Shown here: in pieces, positions 43,762 to 52,598 of the stretch
How the letters are laid out: every line of letters begins with the position of its first letter
How positions within the stretch are numbered: the stretch's first letter is position 1
Source: Betaproteobacteria bacterium
GTDB taxonomy: Bacteria; Pseudomonadota; Gammaproteobacteria; Burkholderiales; Burkholderiaceae_D
Length of the DNA stretch: 55,572 nt
Direction of reading: 5' to 3'
Assembly: GCA_016868055.1 (NCBI GenBank)
Contig: VGHX01000009.1
Span: 1-55,572, forward strand
The notes under the pieces: model-generated
Seen by the model: the letters and a program-made list of their open reading frames with translations, nothing else
The model's database searches: none
Told to the model about the DNA's origin: nothing
Program-made: the position numbers and the translations under genes

Positions 43762-45018
43762 TTACTTCGCGTCGAAGATCTCCATTGGGCAGATCGTCGT
43801 CACAGCGTAGTTCGGTACATCGACCACGTTGCTGATGCGCAGATCACATGCGACGCTGGTCACCACAAACGCTTGATCCTTGCTCAGGCCTTTGGTCTTT
43901 TGCAGCCACTCGAGCATCGCCAGCAACGAGTTACGCGCTGCCAGGGTGACGTCGTTTGAGAGGTTAGTCAGCGGCTTGATTTTTTCGCTATCCAGATAGG
44001 TCCACTGCGGTGGCACTTCGCCAGCCTTCTTCAGCGGATAGCCAACCACTGCGTGGAAACGATCGGGTTCCAGTGCCTTGATCTGCGAGCCACCTTCAAA
44101 CATCGGCTGCTTGACCAGCGATGCCATGCCTTTGCGGATCTCGGTCTGCACGGTCACAACCGCACCCATCTCAATCGCGGTACCCGCTACTTCGCCATCA
44201 CCCTGCGCGAAGTGAACGTCACCAATGAATAGGCCGCAGCCATCGATGAAGCACGGTACCAGCAATGTGGTGCCTTCGACCATTTGTTTCACGTCCATGT
44301 TGCCGCCGTTTTCACGCGGTGGAATGGTACGTAGGCACTTATCTTTGTGGCTGCCGTTCGGGCCGCAGACTCCTGCAGGGAGCGCGCTGGTCGGCTCTGG
44401 TGGCAATGCCACACCGCCGACTGCACCCAGCTGCGATTCACGTGCCAGCCACTCGTCAACTTCCTTCTCGCCGGGCAGAACACCGACCGAACCCATGAAG
44501 CCACGCATCGGGATACGCACACCGGGAACTTGTGCCGACACGGCCTCGACACGGTTTAACTTCCAGTTTGCGATGAACGGCTCAGTGTACAGATCAGGCA
44601 AGAAACCAAAGCCCGGAATAATCGTGGTGTAGCCGTATTCATTGGGGTTAATGTCGATCAGTTTGATCGCCAACACGTCACCGCGCTTCGCACCCTCGAT
44701 ATAAATCGGGCCAGTCATCGGGTGAACCAGGTTGACGTCGATAGCTGTCACATCTTTCGGCTTCGAATTGATGTTCAGGTTCGAGTCAAGCGCATCACGC
44801 GTGTGCACCACGATCAAGTCACCTGGCTTGGCACGTGCCACTGGCTTGATCGCCGGGTGGTAGCGGTTGAAGCAATTCGGGTCTTGTTCGCAATGAGCAC
44901 CTTTCTTGGTGATTTCTACGATCGTCTGAGTTTTGACGTCGGCGGTGTCAGCCATAGCGACCGACCCGACGCCTGCCGCTAACAGCGCAGCAAGTAGTGT
45001 GGGAATAATGCGCATCAC
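43762..45018 (-). CDS. Exported acetamidase/formamidase-family protein
   Basis: A 418-residue protein of the FmdA_AmdA family, which hydrolyse formamide or short amides to ammonia and the acid. It has the N-terminal ARAKPGDLIVVHTRDALD region, GPIYIEGAKRGDVLAIKLIDI and GDVHFAQGDGEVAGTAIEMGA, which holds the putative metal-site residues. The first 23 residues (MMRIIPTLLAALLAAGVGSVAMA) form a clear secretion signal, unusual for this family. A Cys-rich insert (CGPNGSHKDKC) is present. It is divergent from a TonB-dependent receptor gene. Confidence 0.85.
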   Translation of the reverse strand: MMRIIPTLLAALLAAGVGSVAMADTADVKTQTIVEITKKGAHCEQDPNCFNRYHPAIKPVARAKPGDLIVVHTRDALDSNLNINSKPKDVTAIDVNLVHPMTGPIYIEGAKRGDVLAIKLIDINPNEYGYTTIIPGFGFLPDLYTEPFIANWKLNRVEAVSAQVPGVRIPMRGFMGSVGVLPGEKEVDEWLARESQLGAVGGVALPPEPTSALPAGVCGPNGSHKDKCLRTIPPRENGGNMDVKQMVEGTTLLVPCFIDGCGLFIGDVHFAQGDGEVAGTAIEMGAVVTVQTEIRKGMASLVKQPMFEGGSQIKALEPDRFHAVVGYPLKKAGEVPPQWTYLDSEKIKPLTNLSNDVTLAARNSLLAMLEWLQKTKGLSKDQAFVVTSVACDLRISNVVDVPNYAVTTICPMEIFDAK

Positions 45019-45326
45019 AAATCTCCGTGTTGGGTGGGTTTGTTGTTAATGAAATTATTGTGGAGCGAACCGCTCAAGACCTGCATGTGAGTTCGAGTTG
45101 TTTTACCACAAAGCAATTATTTTTTCATCGAATTTTGCAGAATTATCAGCCATTGCTTTTATTCGAGCAAGCAATTTTAGTGCATGAAATTAGTATTTTG
45201 AAATTATTTTTAGCGACGAACGTCGAACGCAGTTGTTTCTGAAATCCTCAAGCGGTACATCTGCACCGATACGGTACCGCGATGCACTTATTGGTATCTT
45301 CGTTTGAACTTTTTCACGGCGGGAGA
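45019..45326. promoter_or_regulatory. AT-rich divergent promoter region
   Basis: About 308 bp between the formamidase-like gene and the TonB-dependent receptor gene. The centre is notably AT-rich compared with the coding sequence (for example AATTATTTTTTCATCG and GAAATTATTTTTAGCG). It must carry divergent promoters. Exact elements were not fixed; no riboswitch was recognised. Confidence 0.45.
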
Positions 45327-47414
45327 ATGACTGTGGCTCATCAGCGCCCACTTACTACTGGATTGATTTTTTTGTCGTGTGTGGCAACGAATGCTAGTGC
45401 TGATGACGTGCGCAGTCTTCCGGAAGTCGAGGTCTCTGCCTCACGCTACAGCTTGATTGGCGTCGCAGATAATGCGGGCGAAGGCGTGGCCGGCCAGTTT
45501 CAAATCCGCAATCGCGTGGTGGCACGGACTGGTGAGGTACTTGAAGTCGTGCCCGGACTGATAGTCAGTCAACACAGCGGTGACGGTAAAGCTAACCAAT
45601 ATTTTTTACGCGGCTTTAATCTCGACCATGGGCTTGATTTCAAATTATCGCTGGATGGCATGCCCATTAATCAACGCAGCAACGCGCACGGGCAAGGCTG
45701 GGCCGACCTAAACCCGTTAATCCCCGAGTTGATCTCGTCAATTCACTACCGCAAAGGCCCCTACTACGCTACCGATGGTGATTTTGCCAATGCGGGCTCG
45801 GCAAATATTTACTATGCCGATAAAGTTGGTCGCGGCATAGCGAGTGTCGGCATTGGACAAAACGGTTTTTACCGAACGCTACTCACCGATGCACCAAAGT
45901 TTAACGACGGTAACTTGCTCTACGCGATGGAACTTTCGTACTATGACGGGCCATGGGTCAACCCGGATAACTATAAAAAACTGAACGGTATCTTGCGCTA
46001 CTCTCAGGGTGGTCAAGCCAGTGGCTTCAACCTGACCGCAATGGCGTACTCGGGCAAATGGAACTCCACCGACCAGATTCCCTGGAACGAGTACAAGCAA
46101 GGTTTGATTTCACGCTGGGATGCGATGGATCCTTCGTCAGGGGCACGCGCGCATCGCTACAGCTTATCCGGTGAGTGGCGCGAGGCTAGCGAGGAAAGCA
46201 GCACCTTAATTCAGGCGTACGCGATTAATAACTACCTCGATCTGTACTCCAACTTTGAGTACGGTGAGAATAGTCAGTTCAACCAGCGTGATAGCCGCGT
46301 CACCTCAGGCTTGAACGCATCAAAGACCTTTAGCGTTTCCAGGTTAGGCAAAGAAGCAGCTAATACGATTGGCGTGCAGCTGCAGCACGACCAAATCAAT
46401 AATGGTTTGTTTAGCACCCGACAACGTAACCGAATTGCCTGCCAGATCGGCGACCCCTCAGATCCCAGCGCGACCGAGCAATGCCGAAAAGATCGTATCG
46501 CGCAGAGCAGTGTTGGGGCCTACGCAGAAAACCACGTGCACTGGAATGACTGGTTTCGCACCGTTGCCGGGCTGCGCGGTGACTACTTCAGATTTGCCAA
46601 CACCAGCTTAGAGACATCAATGGTAGGTGTCAACAACACCGCCACCGTTAACGACTTTATCACCAGCCCAAAACTGAACTTGGTGTTCGGGCCTTGGCAT
46701 AAAACCGAGTACTACTACAGCGTCGGTAACGGCTACCACTCCAACGACGCACGCGGCGTGACCATTGGCAGCGGCATTCGAGCGAACGGTTTAGTGAGAA
46801 CCTTTGGTCAAGAGATCGGTGTGCGATCTGAGATTATTCCTGGCCTGCAAACAACCTTGGCGCTGTTCCAGCTCGATAATGCCTCCGAGATTGTGTATAT
46901 CGGTGACGCCGGCCGCACTGAAGACTCAGGCCGACGTAGCCGCAGAACCGGTTTTGAGTTCAACAATTACTACAAGGTTAACCGCTGGCTCACTATCGAT
47001 GCCGACTACGCATTAGCGCGCGCACGGTTTCGTGACTCAGCCCCAGAGGGCGACTACATACCCGGCTCTATCGACGGTGTTGCGTCAGTCGCCGCGATTG
47101 TTGATGATGGCGGTAGCTATAGCGGCTCGCTACAACTAAGACATTTTGGACCACGCCCGCTCACCGAAGATAACGCACTGCGCTCGAACAGTACCACCAC
47201 CTTGAACGGTCGACTTAGTTACCGCGTTAGCAATGACACACGAATCGAACTGATCGGCTTTAACCTGCTGAATAGCCGGCAATCTGCAATTGATTACGCG
47301 GTAGACAGCTACACTTTCCGAGGACAGGTGCGTGACCCCGCGGCCGGCCCGTACCGCGTGTTTCACCCGATTGAGCCGCTGACTTTTCGTGTGATGCTGA
47401 TCACCCATTACTGA
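45327..47414 (+). CDS. TonB-dependent outer-membrane receptor
   Basis: A 695-residue receptor. It has a signal peptide (PLTTGLIFLSCVATNASA, cleavage before DDVRSL), a plug domain with YFLRGFNLDHGLDFKLSLDGMP and HGQGWADLNPLIPE, then a long 22-strand barrel ending VMLITHY with the usual aromatic end. The TonB box is probably near LPEVEVSASR. The start is ATG 45327 or, with better ribosome-site spacing, GTG 45333. Such receptors import metal chelates, vitamins or oligomers. A histidine-rich plug and a neighbouring HupE permease would fit a metal, but the substrate is not known. Confidence 0.9.
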   Translation: MTVAHQRPLTTGLIFLSCVATNASADDVRSLPEVEVSASRYSLIGVADNAGEGVAGQFQIRNRVVARTGEVLEVVPGLIVSQHSGDGKANQYFLRGFNLDHGLDFKLSLDGMPINQRSNAHGQGWADLNPLIPELISSIHYRKGPYYATDGDFANAGSANIYYADKVGRGIASVGIGQNGFYRTLLTDAPKFNDGNLLYAMELSYYDGPWVNPDNYKKLNGILRYSQGGQASGFNLTAMAYSGKWNSTDQIPWNEYKQGLISRWDAMDPSSGARAHRYSLSGEWREASEESSTLIQAYAINNYLDLYSNFEYGENSQFNQRDSRVTSGLNASKTFSVSRLGKEAANTIGVQLQHDQINNGLFSTRQRNRIACQIGDPSDPSATEQCRKDRIAQSSVGAYAENHVHWNDWFRTVAGLRGDYFRFANTSLETSMVGVNNTATVNDFITSPKLNLVFGPWHKTEYYYSVGNGYHSNDARGVTIGSGIRANGLVRTFGQEIGVRSEIIPGLQTTLALFQLDNASEIVYIGDAGRTEDSGRRSRRTGFEFNNYYKVNRWLTIDADYALARARFRDSAPEGDYIPGSIDGVASVAAIVDDGGSYSGSLQLRHFGPRPLTEDNALRSNSTTTLNGRLSYRVSNDTRIELIGFNLLNSRQSAIDYAVDSYTFRGQVRDPAAGPYRVFHPIEPLTFRVMLITHY

Positions 47415-47519
47415 GCGAGTCAGGTATTCAACGCTTCAAATGATGAATACGCGGCATGCTAATTCTGTGTAGTCAGCCGTGTGGCTGATGGCTGTCGCTT
47501 CATACAGCGAGGTCGAAAG

Positions 47520-47547
47520 AAACCCGGCATACTTAGCCGGGTTTTTT
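47520..47547 (+). terminator. Intrinsic terminator, likely bidirectional
   Basis: AAACCCGGC-ATACTTA-GCCGGGTTT followed by TTT (T-run 47542-47547): a perfect 9-bp stem. It ends the TonB receptor gene and, read from the other strand, the barrel gene at 47570-48190, which converges on it. Confidence 0.92.
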
Positions 47548-47569
47548 GTTTACAGCGCTCAGCAGCTAA

Positions 47570-48190
47570 TTAGTAATTACGCTGGTAGTGAACGCGCCAG
47601 CCCTTGCGCTCTTCGGTGTACGACTGGGCCTCGCTTTGGGTATAGCGCAAACCAACGGTGTTGGATTTATCAACATCAAACAAGAGCATCGCATGCAGAC
47701 GTGTGCTGCGGTATTTTTCCGCCGTTTCAAATGCATTGCGATAGCGCGCCCCGACATCGAGCGCCAGACGATCGGATAACGGCAGCTTCAAGCCAGCGTC
47801 AAACGCGTAGTGAGTGAAGTGCGTGGTATCAGCGTTGAATTTTTCACCCAGGCGCACTGATACGTACGGCACGAAGAACGTTCCCAAATCAAACGACTGC
47901 TTGAGCTTGAACTCAATATTATTTGCCATCTTATCGGATGTGGTCGAGTTGGGGACATCCTTGGCGCTCGCCCCTACCTTCACCGAGAACTCGGTTTTGG
48001 AAGGCAATTTCACGCCCATCGTGAGGTTCACGTTGATATATTCATTGGCCAACGCAGAGGCATCTTTCTCCATGCTGGTATCCACCATCACGAACGGCTT
48101 GTTACGCGGTTCCTCGCCAACAGCGCCGCTGTCGCCGGCCACCACTGCACCCGATACTGCCAACAGGGTCAACGCCATAAATTTTTTCAT
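47570..48190 (-). CDS. Outer-membrane beta-barrel protein, function unknown
   Basis: A 206-residue protein with a signal peptide (MKKFMALTLLAVSGAVVAGD). The mature part alternates polar and hydrophobic residues in 10- to 12-residue strands, and it ends in the aromatic YQRNY typical of outer-membrane barrels (NTVGLRYTQSEAQ, GWRVHYQRNY). The size suggests an eight- to ten-strand barrel. A GGAGA site precedes the ATG. It could be a small porin or anchor; the family is not recognised. Confidence 0.8.
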   Translation of the reverse strand: MKKFMALTLLAVSGAVVAGDSGAVGEEPRNKPFVMVDTSMEKDASALANEYINVNLTMGVKLPSKTEFSVKVGASAKDVPNSTTSDKMANNIEFKLKQSFDLGTFFVPYVSVRLGEKFNADTTHFTHYAFDAGLKLPLSDRLALDVGARYRNAFETAEKYRSTRLHAMLLFDVDKSNTVGLRYTQSEAQSYTEERKGWRVHYQRNY

Positions 48191-48323
48191 TGTTTATCTC
48201 CAAGTCATCAACGACCACCCGTCGTCACCATGGCGCATGCAGCACATCTCACCCGACCGCACGGTGAATAGTCGTATTGTCGACCCTTATGCGAAAAAAA
48301 ACAGCCCGTAACGAACGTAACCG

Positions 48324-48575
48324 TCAGGATGCTGCGTCCTTCAGCATTTTGCGCGCCTCTTTCAAGATTCTGAGCGCTTCTGATTCGCGTCCTTCATCAT
48401 ACAACTTTTGCCCTTCGGCGCGCAGGGCTTTTATTTTTTCGAGTGGTTCACCCTGCAGCTTGGTGTCGGTCATAATCGAATCGATTGCCTTCATCTCGCA
48501 AACGGTGGCGTTCGGGCAGTGAGCGAACGCAAGTGACGCAGAACACAGCAACAGTGCAGCAAGTACGGACTTCAT
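48324..48575 (-). CDS. Small periplasmic helical protein
   Basis: An 83-residue protein with a signal peptide (MKSVLAALLLCSASLAFAHC), a C-containing linker (CPNATVCE) and a helical body (LEKIKALRAEGQKLYDEGRE, RILKEARKMLKDAAS). The two Cys may form a disulphide. The start at 48575 has GGGAGA upstream, and the AT-rich sequence before it is a plausible promoter. Function unknown. Confidence 0.75.
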   Translation of the reverse strand: MKSVLAALLLCSASLAFAHCPNATVCEMKAIDSIMTDTKLQGEPLEKIKALRAEGQKLYDEGRESEALRILKEARKMLKDAAS

Positions 48576-48703
48576 TGCAACTTCTCCCTTAAATATTATT
48601 AAATAAATAATTTCAATCAAACGGCGCTGTTTCTGGTGTGCGCTCGGGTCATTTGCAGCAGCCCCGAATCGATAGCGATCGCCATTGCAAAGAACACGCG
48701 TCG

Positions 48704-50083
48704 TTATACATCCTGAGACCACGGCGGCAACAGATCGCCAACCGACACCTGCTCGGCAATGCGCCACAAGTTATCCAGCACACCACGCATTTCCTTTGCG
48801 GTGGCAGCACCCGCCAGCTCAGCCAGCATGACTGCTTTCTGCTCGATCTCGGCCCGGGACAGCGTGTTACCCGGGTCGCCTTTGGGCTCATCAACGCGCG
48901 CGTGCAGCTCACGGCCATCGGTGGTGGTGATGGTCACCTTGCCCACCCAACGCTGCGGGTACAAAGCATCAACCTCGGGATCGAGCACCATCCTTACACG
49001 GCGACGAAACGCTTGTACCTGATCTTCGCGGAAGCACTCATTGAACTCGTAGACGCCGGCTTTACCGTACAGCGCTAACAAGCCCAACACCGTGCCCATA
49101 GAAAACTTCGCCTGATGCACGCTCTTCGGCTCGTCGACCTGACCCAATACATCGATCGCGCCTTGATGCACACGCGTGATGACTGCTGCGACTTGATCAG
49201 CGCTGAGTTGGTGCTGCTGCATCAACGACAAAAACGCATCGGCAGCAGGATGCGTGTGACGGCATGAAGCATGAAACTTGAACGAGGTTTCGATCGTGGC
49301 CCACCGCTCACCAAGCCGATCAGTCAGCCGCGCCGGGTCAGCGTCTTGTGACAAGCCCATGCCCATGCCTTTGGCGCCTTCCAAGATTTGTTTGGCACCA
49401 GAGAAGCCTTTCTCGGCGAGCAGCGCCGACAAGGTGCCATCAAACGCTGCCTTGGCGGTGTGCAGCTGCTTGGAATTTGCAGCGTCTTTTAAAAATTCCC
49501 ATAGGCCTGCTGCTTGCGTTCCGGCAGAGCCGATCGCGTGCTGCATTTTTTCCGGTTGCAGATTAATTACCCGCCCGGCAGCGACTGCCGCTGCAATGGT
49601 GCCGGCGGTACCTGTGGTGTGAAACACTTTGTAGTGGGACTGACCTAAGAACTCGCCAACACGAATACCTACTTCATAACCCGCCACCGCAGCGGTCATC
49701 ATCTCTTTGCCGCTGATACCGCGGTCTTGCGCCAGCGCTAATACCGCCGGAAACACTACCGCACCCGGATGAAACACCGAGCCGTTATGGACGTCGTCTT
49801 GCTCCATAAAATGCGATGAGGCCGCGTTTACCATCGCCGCAAACACCGAGGTGGTTTTACGACGCGACAGCAAGACCTCGGCGCGTCCTTCGATAGGGCC
49901 CACCTCACGCGCAACGGATTCAATCGCCTGCACCGGGCGACCGACTTTGCCTGACAGCGCCGAGCCTACCCAATCAACAAATAAATCCTCCGCGCGACGC
50001 ATTACCTCGGGAGGAATATCGTCGTACTGCAAATCCGACGCAAGATGCGCGAGCTGCGCGCTGGGGGTGACATTGGTTTTCAT
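48704..50083 (-). CDS. MmgE/PrpD-family protein
   Basis: A 459-residue protein of the MmgE/PrpD family (2-methylcitrate dehydratase and relatives such as cis-aconitate decarboxylase and other non-cofactor dehydratases). It has an all-helical N-terminal domain (SAQLAHLASDLQYDDIPPEVMRRAEDLFVDWVGSALSG) and the GSAGTQAAGLWEFLKDAANSKQLHTAKAAFDG core. The DVHNGSVFHPGAVVFPAVLA segment lies in the active-site region. No iron-sulphur cluster is expected. It follows the aldolase gene by 6 bp, so they act together; substrate not deducible. Confidence 0.88.
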   Translation of the reverse strand: MKTNVTPSAQLAHLASDLQYDDIPPEVMRRAEDLFVDWVGSALSGKVGRPVQAIESVAREVGPIEGRAEVLLSRRKTTSVFAAMVNAASSHFMEQDDVHNGSVFHPGAVVFPAVLALAQDRGISGKEMMTAAVAGYEVGIRVGEFLGQSHYKVFHTTGTAGTIAAAVAAGRVINLQPEKMQHAIGSAGTQAAGLWEFLKDAANSKQLHTAKAAFDGTLSALLAEKGFSGAKQILEGAKGMGMGLSQDADPARLTDRLGERWATIETSFKFHASCRHTHPAADAFLSLMQQHQLSADQVAAVITRVHQGAIDVLGQVDEPKSVHQAKFSMGTVLGLLALYGKAGVYEFNECFREDQVQAFRRRVRMVLDPEVDALYPQRWVGKVTITTTDGRELHARVDEPKGDPGNTLSRAEIEQKAVMLAELAGAATAKEMRGVLDNLWRIAEQVSVGDLLPPWSQDV

Positions 50084-50089
50084 GAAGGA

Positions 50090-50917
50090 CTACTCCAGAA
50101 AATCTGGCTGTTCTTTCACGATGCGCGCGTACAGCGGCTGGAACTGAAACCAGCCGGCATAAGGCGAGCCGACGATGTCATAACTCTGCCGCGCAGAATT
50201 TTCGGAAATTGTTTTCAGAGGCTTACCATGCGATGCAGCCTCAGCCAGCAGCTGCACTTGGCAGCTACGCTCGAAACAGATGTACCACCACGCCGCTGCA
50301 TCAACCGTTTCGCCGACTGTCAAAATACCGTGGTTTTGCAAAATGGCGGCTTTGTTGTCGCCGAGCGCGCGCGCGATACGCACACCCTCATCAACCTCGA
50401 TCGCAACACCACCAAAGTCGTCATACACGGTGTGATCGTTATAGAACGCACAAACATCTTGCGTGACGCAGTCGAGTGTGCGCCCCAACGCAGACCATGC
50501 GCGACCGTAGGGTGAGTGCGTGTGCGCCGCTGCGTTCACGTCGGGCCGCAGCGTGTGTACCGCAGAGTGAATTGCAAATGCGGCGCAATTCACCGGGTGC
50601 TCGCCCTCCACCACATTGCCGTGGTGATCAACCCGCAACAAGTTAGATACTTTGATCTGACTGAAATGAACACCATACGGGTTCACCCAAAAGGTGTCTG
50701 TAAATTCGGGATCACGCGCGGTAATGTGCCCCGCTACGCCTTCATCAAATCCGAACTTGGAGAACAACCGAAACGCACCCGCCAGCCGCTGCTTGCGATG
50801 CAGCCGCTCTTCCTCAAACGTCTCGAATTTGGGAATGGTAGGTAATGGCCGCGATGCCCCACCACTTAATAAATGCTGGTTGAGCTGAATCGCAGATAAC
50901 TCGGCATGGTCGTTCAT
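50090..50917 (-). CDS. Class II aldolase/adducin-family protein
   Basis: A 275-residue zinc-dependent aldolase/adducin protein. The three metal His are placed by AGHITARDPEF, HTHSPYGRAWSAL and a later HGILTVG. Such enzymes split or make phospho-sugar alcohols or 4-hydroxy-2-oxo acids. It lies upstream of the MmgE/PrpD gene on the same strand, suggesting a small operon for a branched or hydroxylated acid. The start is the ATG at 50917. Confidence 0.85.
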   Translation of the reverse strand: MNDHAELSAIQLNQHLLSGGASRPLPTIPKFETFEEERLHRKQRLAGAFRLFSKFGFDEGVAGHITARDPEFTDTFWVNPYGVHFSQIKVSNLLRVDHHGNVVEGEHPVNCAAFAIHSAVHTLRPDVNAAAHTHSPYGRAWSALGRTLDCVTQDVCAFYNDHTVYDDFGGVAIEVDEGVRIARALGDNKAAILQNHGILTVGETVDAAAWWYICFERSCQVQLLAEAASHGKPLKTISENSARQSYDIVGSPYAGWFQFQPLYARIVKEQPDFLE

Positions 50918-51040
50918 CGTGCTCCCCTTTTTAATGGGTAAATATTATCGAATTGATATTTAAATACGAATAAAGATGATGCCGAATCCTACCGCGACCA
51001 GAGGCTCGTCACAACGCCAGCTAGATGATGCTGGCAGCGA

Positions 51041-52216
51041 CTAGGATAAGACCAGCGAGTCCTGCAGCATCTGACGATAATCCCCGGCGCTGGCGATGCG
51101 TGGGTTGGTCTTGTGCGAATGATCGGCCAATGCGCCATGAACAATATGATCAAAATCCGCATCGCTTAAACCGAGCGCCGCCAGGCCTGATGGCAAGCCT
51201 AGCTCGTGATTGCGTCGCGTGATGGCGGTGGCAATTGCATCGGCAGCTGCGGCGGCATTCGCTTGCGCGGGCAAGCCCATAGCGAGCGCCATGCGCTCCA
51301 TGCGTCGCTCGCGGACGATAGATTCCGCCTGCGCATTGAAGCGCACCACGGCCGGTAGGTAAATCGCGTTCAAGGTGCCGTGGTGCAGCGTGTGGTCCAC
51401 CGCCCCCGTGGCGTGGCTGAGCGAGTGCACGCAGCCCAGGCCTTTTTGAAACGCCATTGCACCTTCCATCGACGCGCTCATCATCTGCAGCCTGGCCTCT
51501 CGGTCGGCGCCATTGCGCGTGGCGAGTTCAATATGCGACCAGGCGCGCGCCAAGCCATCAAGCGCGATACCGTCTGCCGGCGGGTTAAATGCGGGCGCCA
51601 TGAAGGTTTCCATGCAATGCGCGATCGCATCCATACCGGTCGCTGCGGTCAGCATGGGCGGCAGGCCCAGAGTCAGATCCGGGTCAAGCAGCGCGGCCTT
51701 GGGGACCAGATTCCAGGAGTGAAAACCCAGCTTGCGTCCGTCGTCGACAATCACAATCGCACCGCGCGCCACCTCGCTACCCGTGCCGGCGGTGGTCGGG
51801 ATCGCGATCACCGGCAGCACCCGCTCGCTGATCCGTGGCGAACCGCCCTCGATGGTGGCGTAGTGCGTCATCGGACCCTCGTGAGTCGCGACAATCGCAA
51901 CGCCCTTGGCGCAGTCCATCGACGACCCACCACCGAACGCGATCAAGCTGTCACAGCCATGCTGCTTGACCAAGGCGGCTGCCTCCCGCACCGCCGACTC
52001 GGTAGGGTTGGCGGGCGTCCCGTCATACACCGTCACCGACGCCAAATTCCCTGCTTGCAGAACGGCCATTAACTTGTCTAATAAACCCGCGGCGCGAATG
52101 CCGGCGTCGGTGACGATCAACGGCCGGCTAACCCCAATGCGCTGGCACTCAGCAGGCAAGTGGGCCAGCGCGCCCGATTCAATGGTGACGTGGGTAAGGT
52201 AGAAAATTTGGGGCAT
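51041..52216 (-). CDS. Iron-containing alcohol dehydrogenase
   Basis: A 391-residue Fe-ADH family enzyme (start MPQIFYL at 52216; a TTG 16 codons upstream is in frame). It has GGGSSMDCAKGVA, IPTTAGTGSEV and the metal-binding GMDAIAHCMETF, KGLGCVHSLSHATG and LHHGTLNAIYLP stretches, with His residues and D in the expected order. The family includes lactaldehyde reductases, 1,3-propanediol dehydrogenases and maleylacetate reductases. Sequence alone does not decide among them. It is probably a separate transcript from the aldolase-PrpD pair (123-bp gap). Confidence 0.9.
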   Translation of the reverse strand: MPQIFYLTHVTIESGALAHLPAECQRIGVSRPLIVTDAGIRAAGLLDKLMAVLQAGNLASVTVYDGTPANPTESAVREAAALVKQHGCDSLIAFGGGSSMDCAKGVAIVATHEGPMTHYATIEGGSPRISERVLPVIAIPTTAGTGSEVARGAIVIVDDGRKLGFHSWNLVPKAALLDPDLTLGLPPMLTAATGMDAIAHCMETFMAPAFNPPADGIALDGLARAWSHIELATRNGADREARLQMMSASMEGAMAFQKGLGCVHSLSHATGAVDHTLHHGTLNAIYLPAVVRFNAQAESIVRERRMERMALAMGLPAQANAAAAADAIATAITRRNHELGLPSGLAALGLSDADFDHIVHGALADHSHKTNPRIASAGDYRQMLQDSLVLS

Positions 52217-52325
52217 AGGAATTCGGCCAATGATTTGCCAAGAGGACAATATTCTTCGGCGCAAGCCTGATTACTTCGGAGGTTTACACTGTACCATCGA
52301 CCCGCGCTGCAGAGGGACGCCCTAC

Positions 52326-52569
52326 AAAGGGACACTCACTTTCTTTTTCATCTACAAAGGAAAGAAAGGGACACTCACTTTGTTTGGACGAGGAATAAAG
52401 AAAGAAAGGGACACTCACTTTGTTTGGACGAGGAATAAAAAAAGGGGCACTCACTTTGTTTTGACCAGATAACGAGACGTGAAAAACAAAGTGAGTGTCC
52501 CTTTCTTTAGAGTGTCCCTTTCTTTCCTTCGGCGAGACCTCAAAAACAAAGTGAGTGTCCCTTTCTTTC
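52326..52569. repeat. Cluster of inverted/direct repeats (core GGGACACTCACTTTG)
   Basis: Four forward copies of the core (from about 52329, 52368, 52408 and, as GGGGCACTCACTTTG, 52444) are followed by two reverse copies (CAAAGTGAGTGTCCC near 52487 and 52547) and one partial reverse copy (52511). The second and third forward copies are a 40-bp direct duplication that includes the flank GGACGAGGAATAAA. The paired orientation resembles REP/REPIN or MITE-like elements. It fills the gap before the glutathione-transferase gene. The frame running through it is low-complexity and not a gene. Confidence 0.85.
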
Positions 52570-52598
52570 TCTCAGTCTGATACACGAAAGCGATTTAA

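Noticed and set aside
47479-47817. Plus-strand open frame crossing the intrinsic terminator
   Set aside because: It runs antisense through the barrel gene and over the hairpin at 47520-47547, and no promoter or ribosome site precedes it.
52230-52472. An 80-codon plus-strand open frame over the repeat cluster
   Set aside because: It encodes repeated KGTLTLF/THFV words from the repeat DNA itself. It has no ribosome site or family resemblance.
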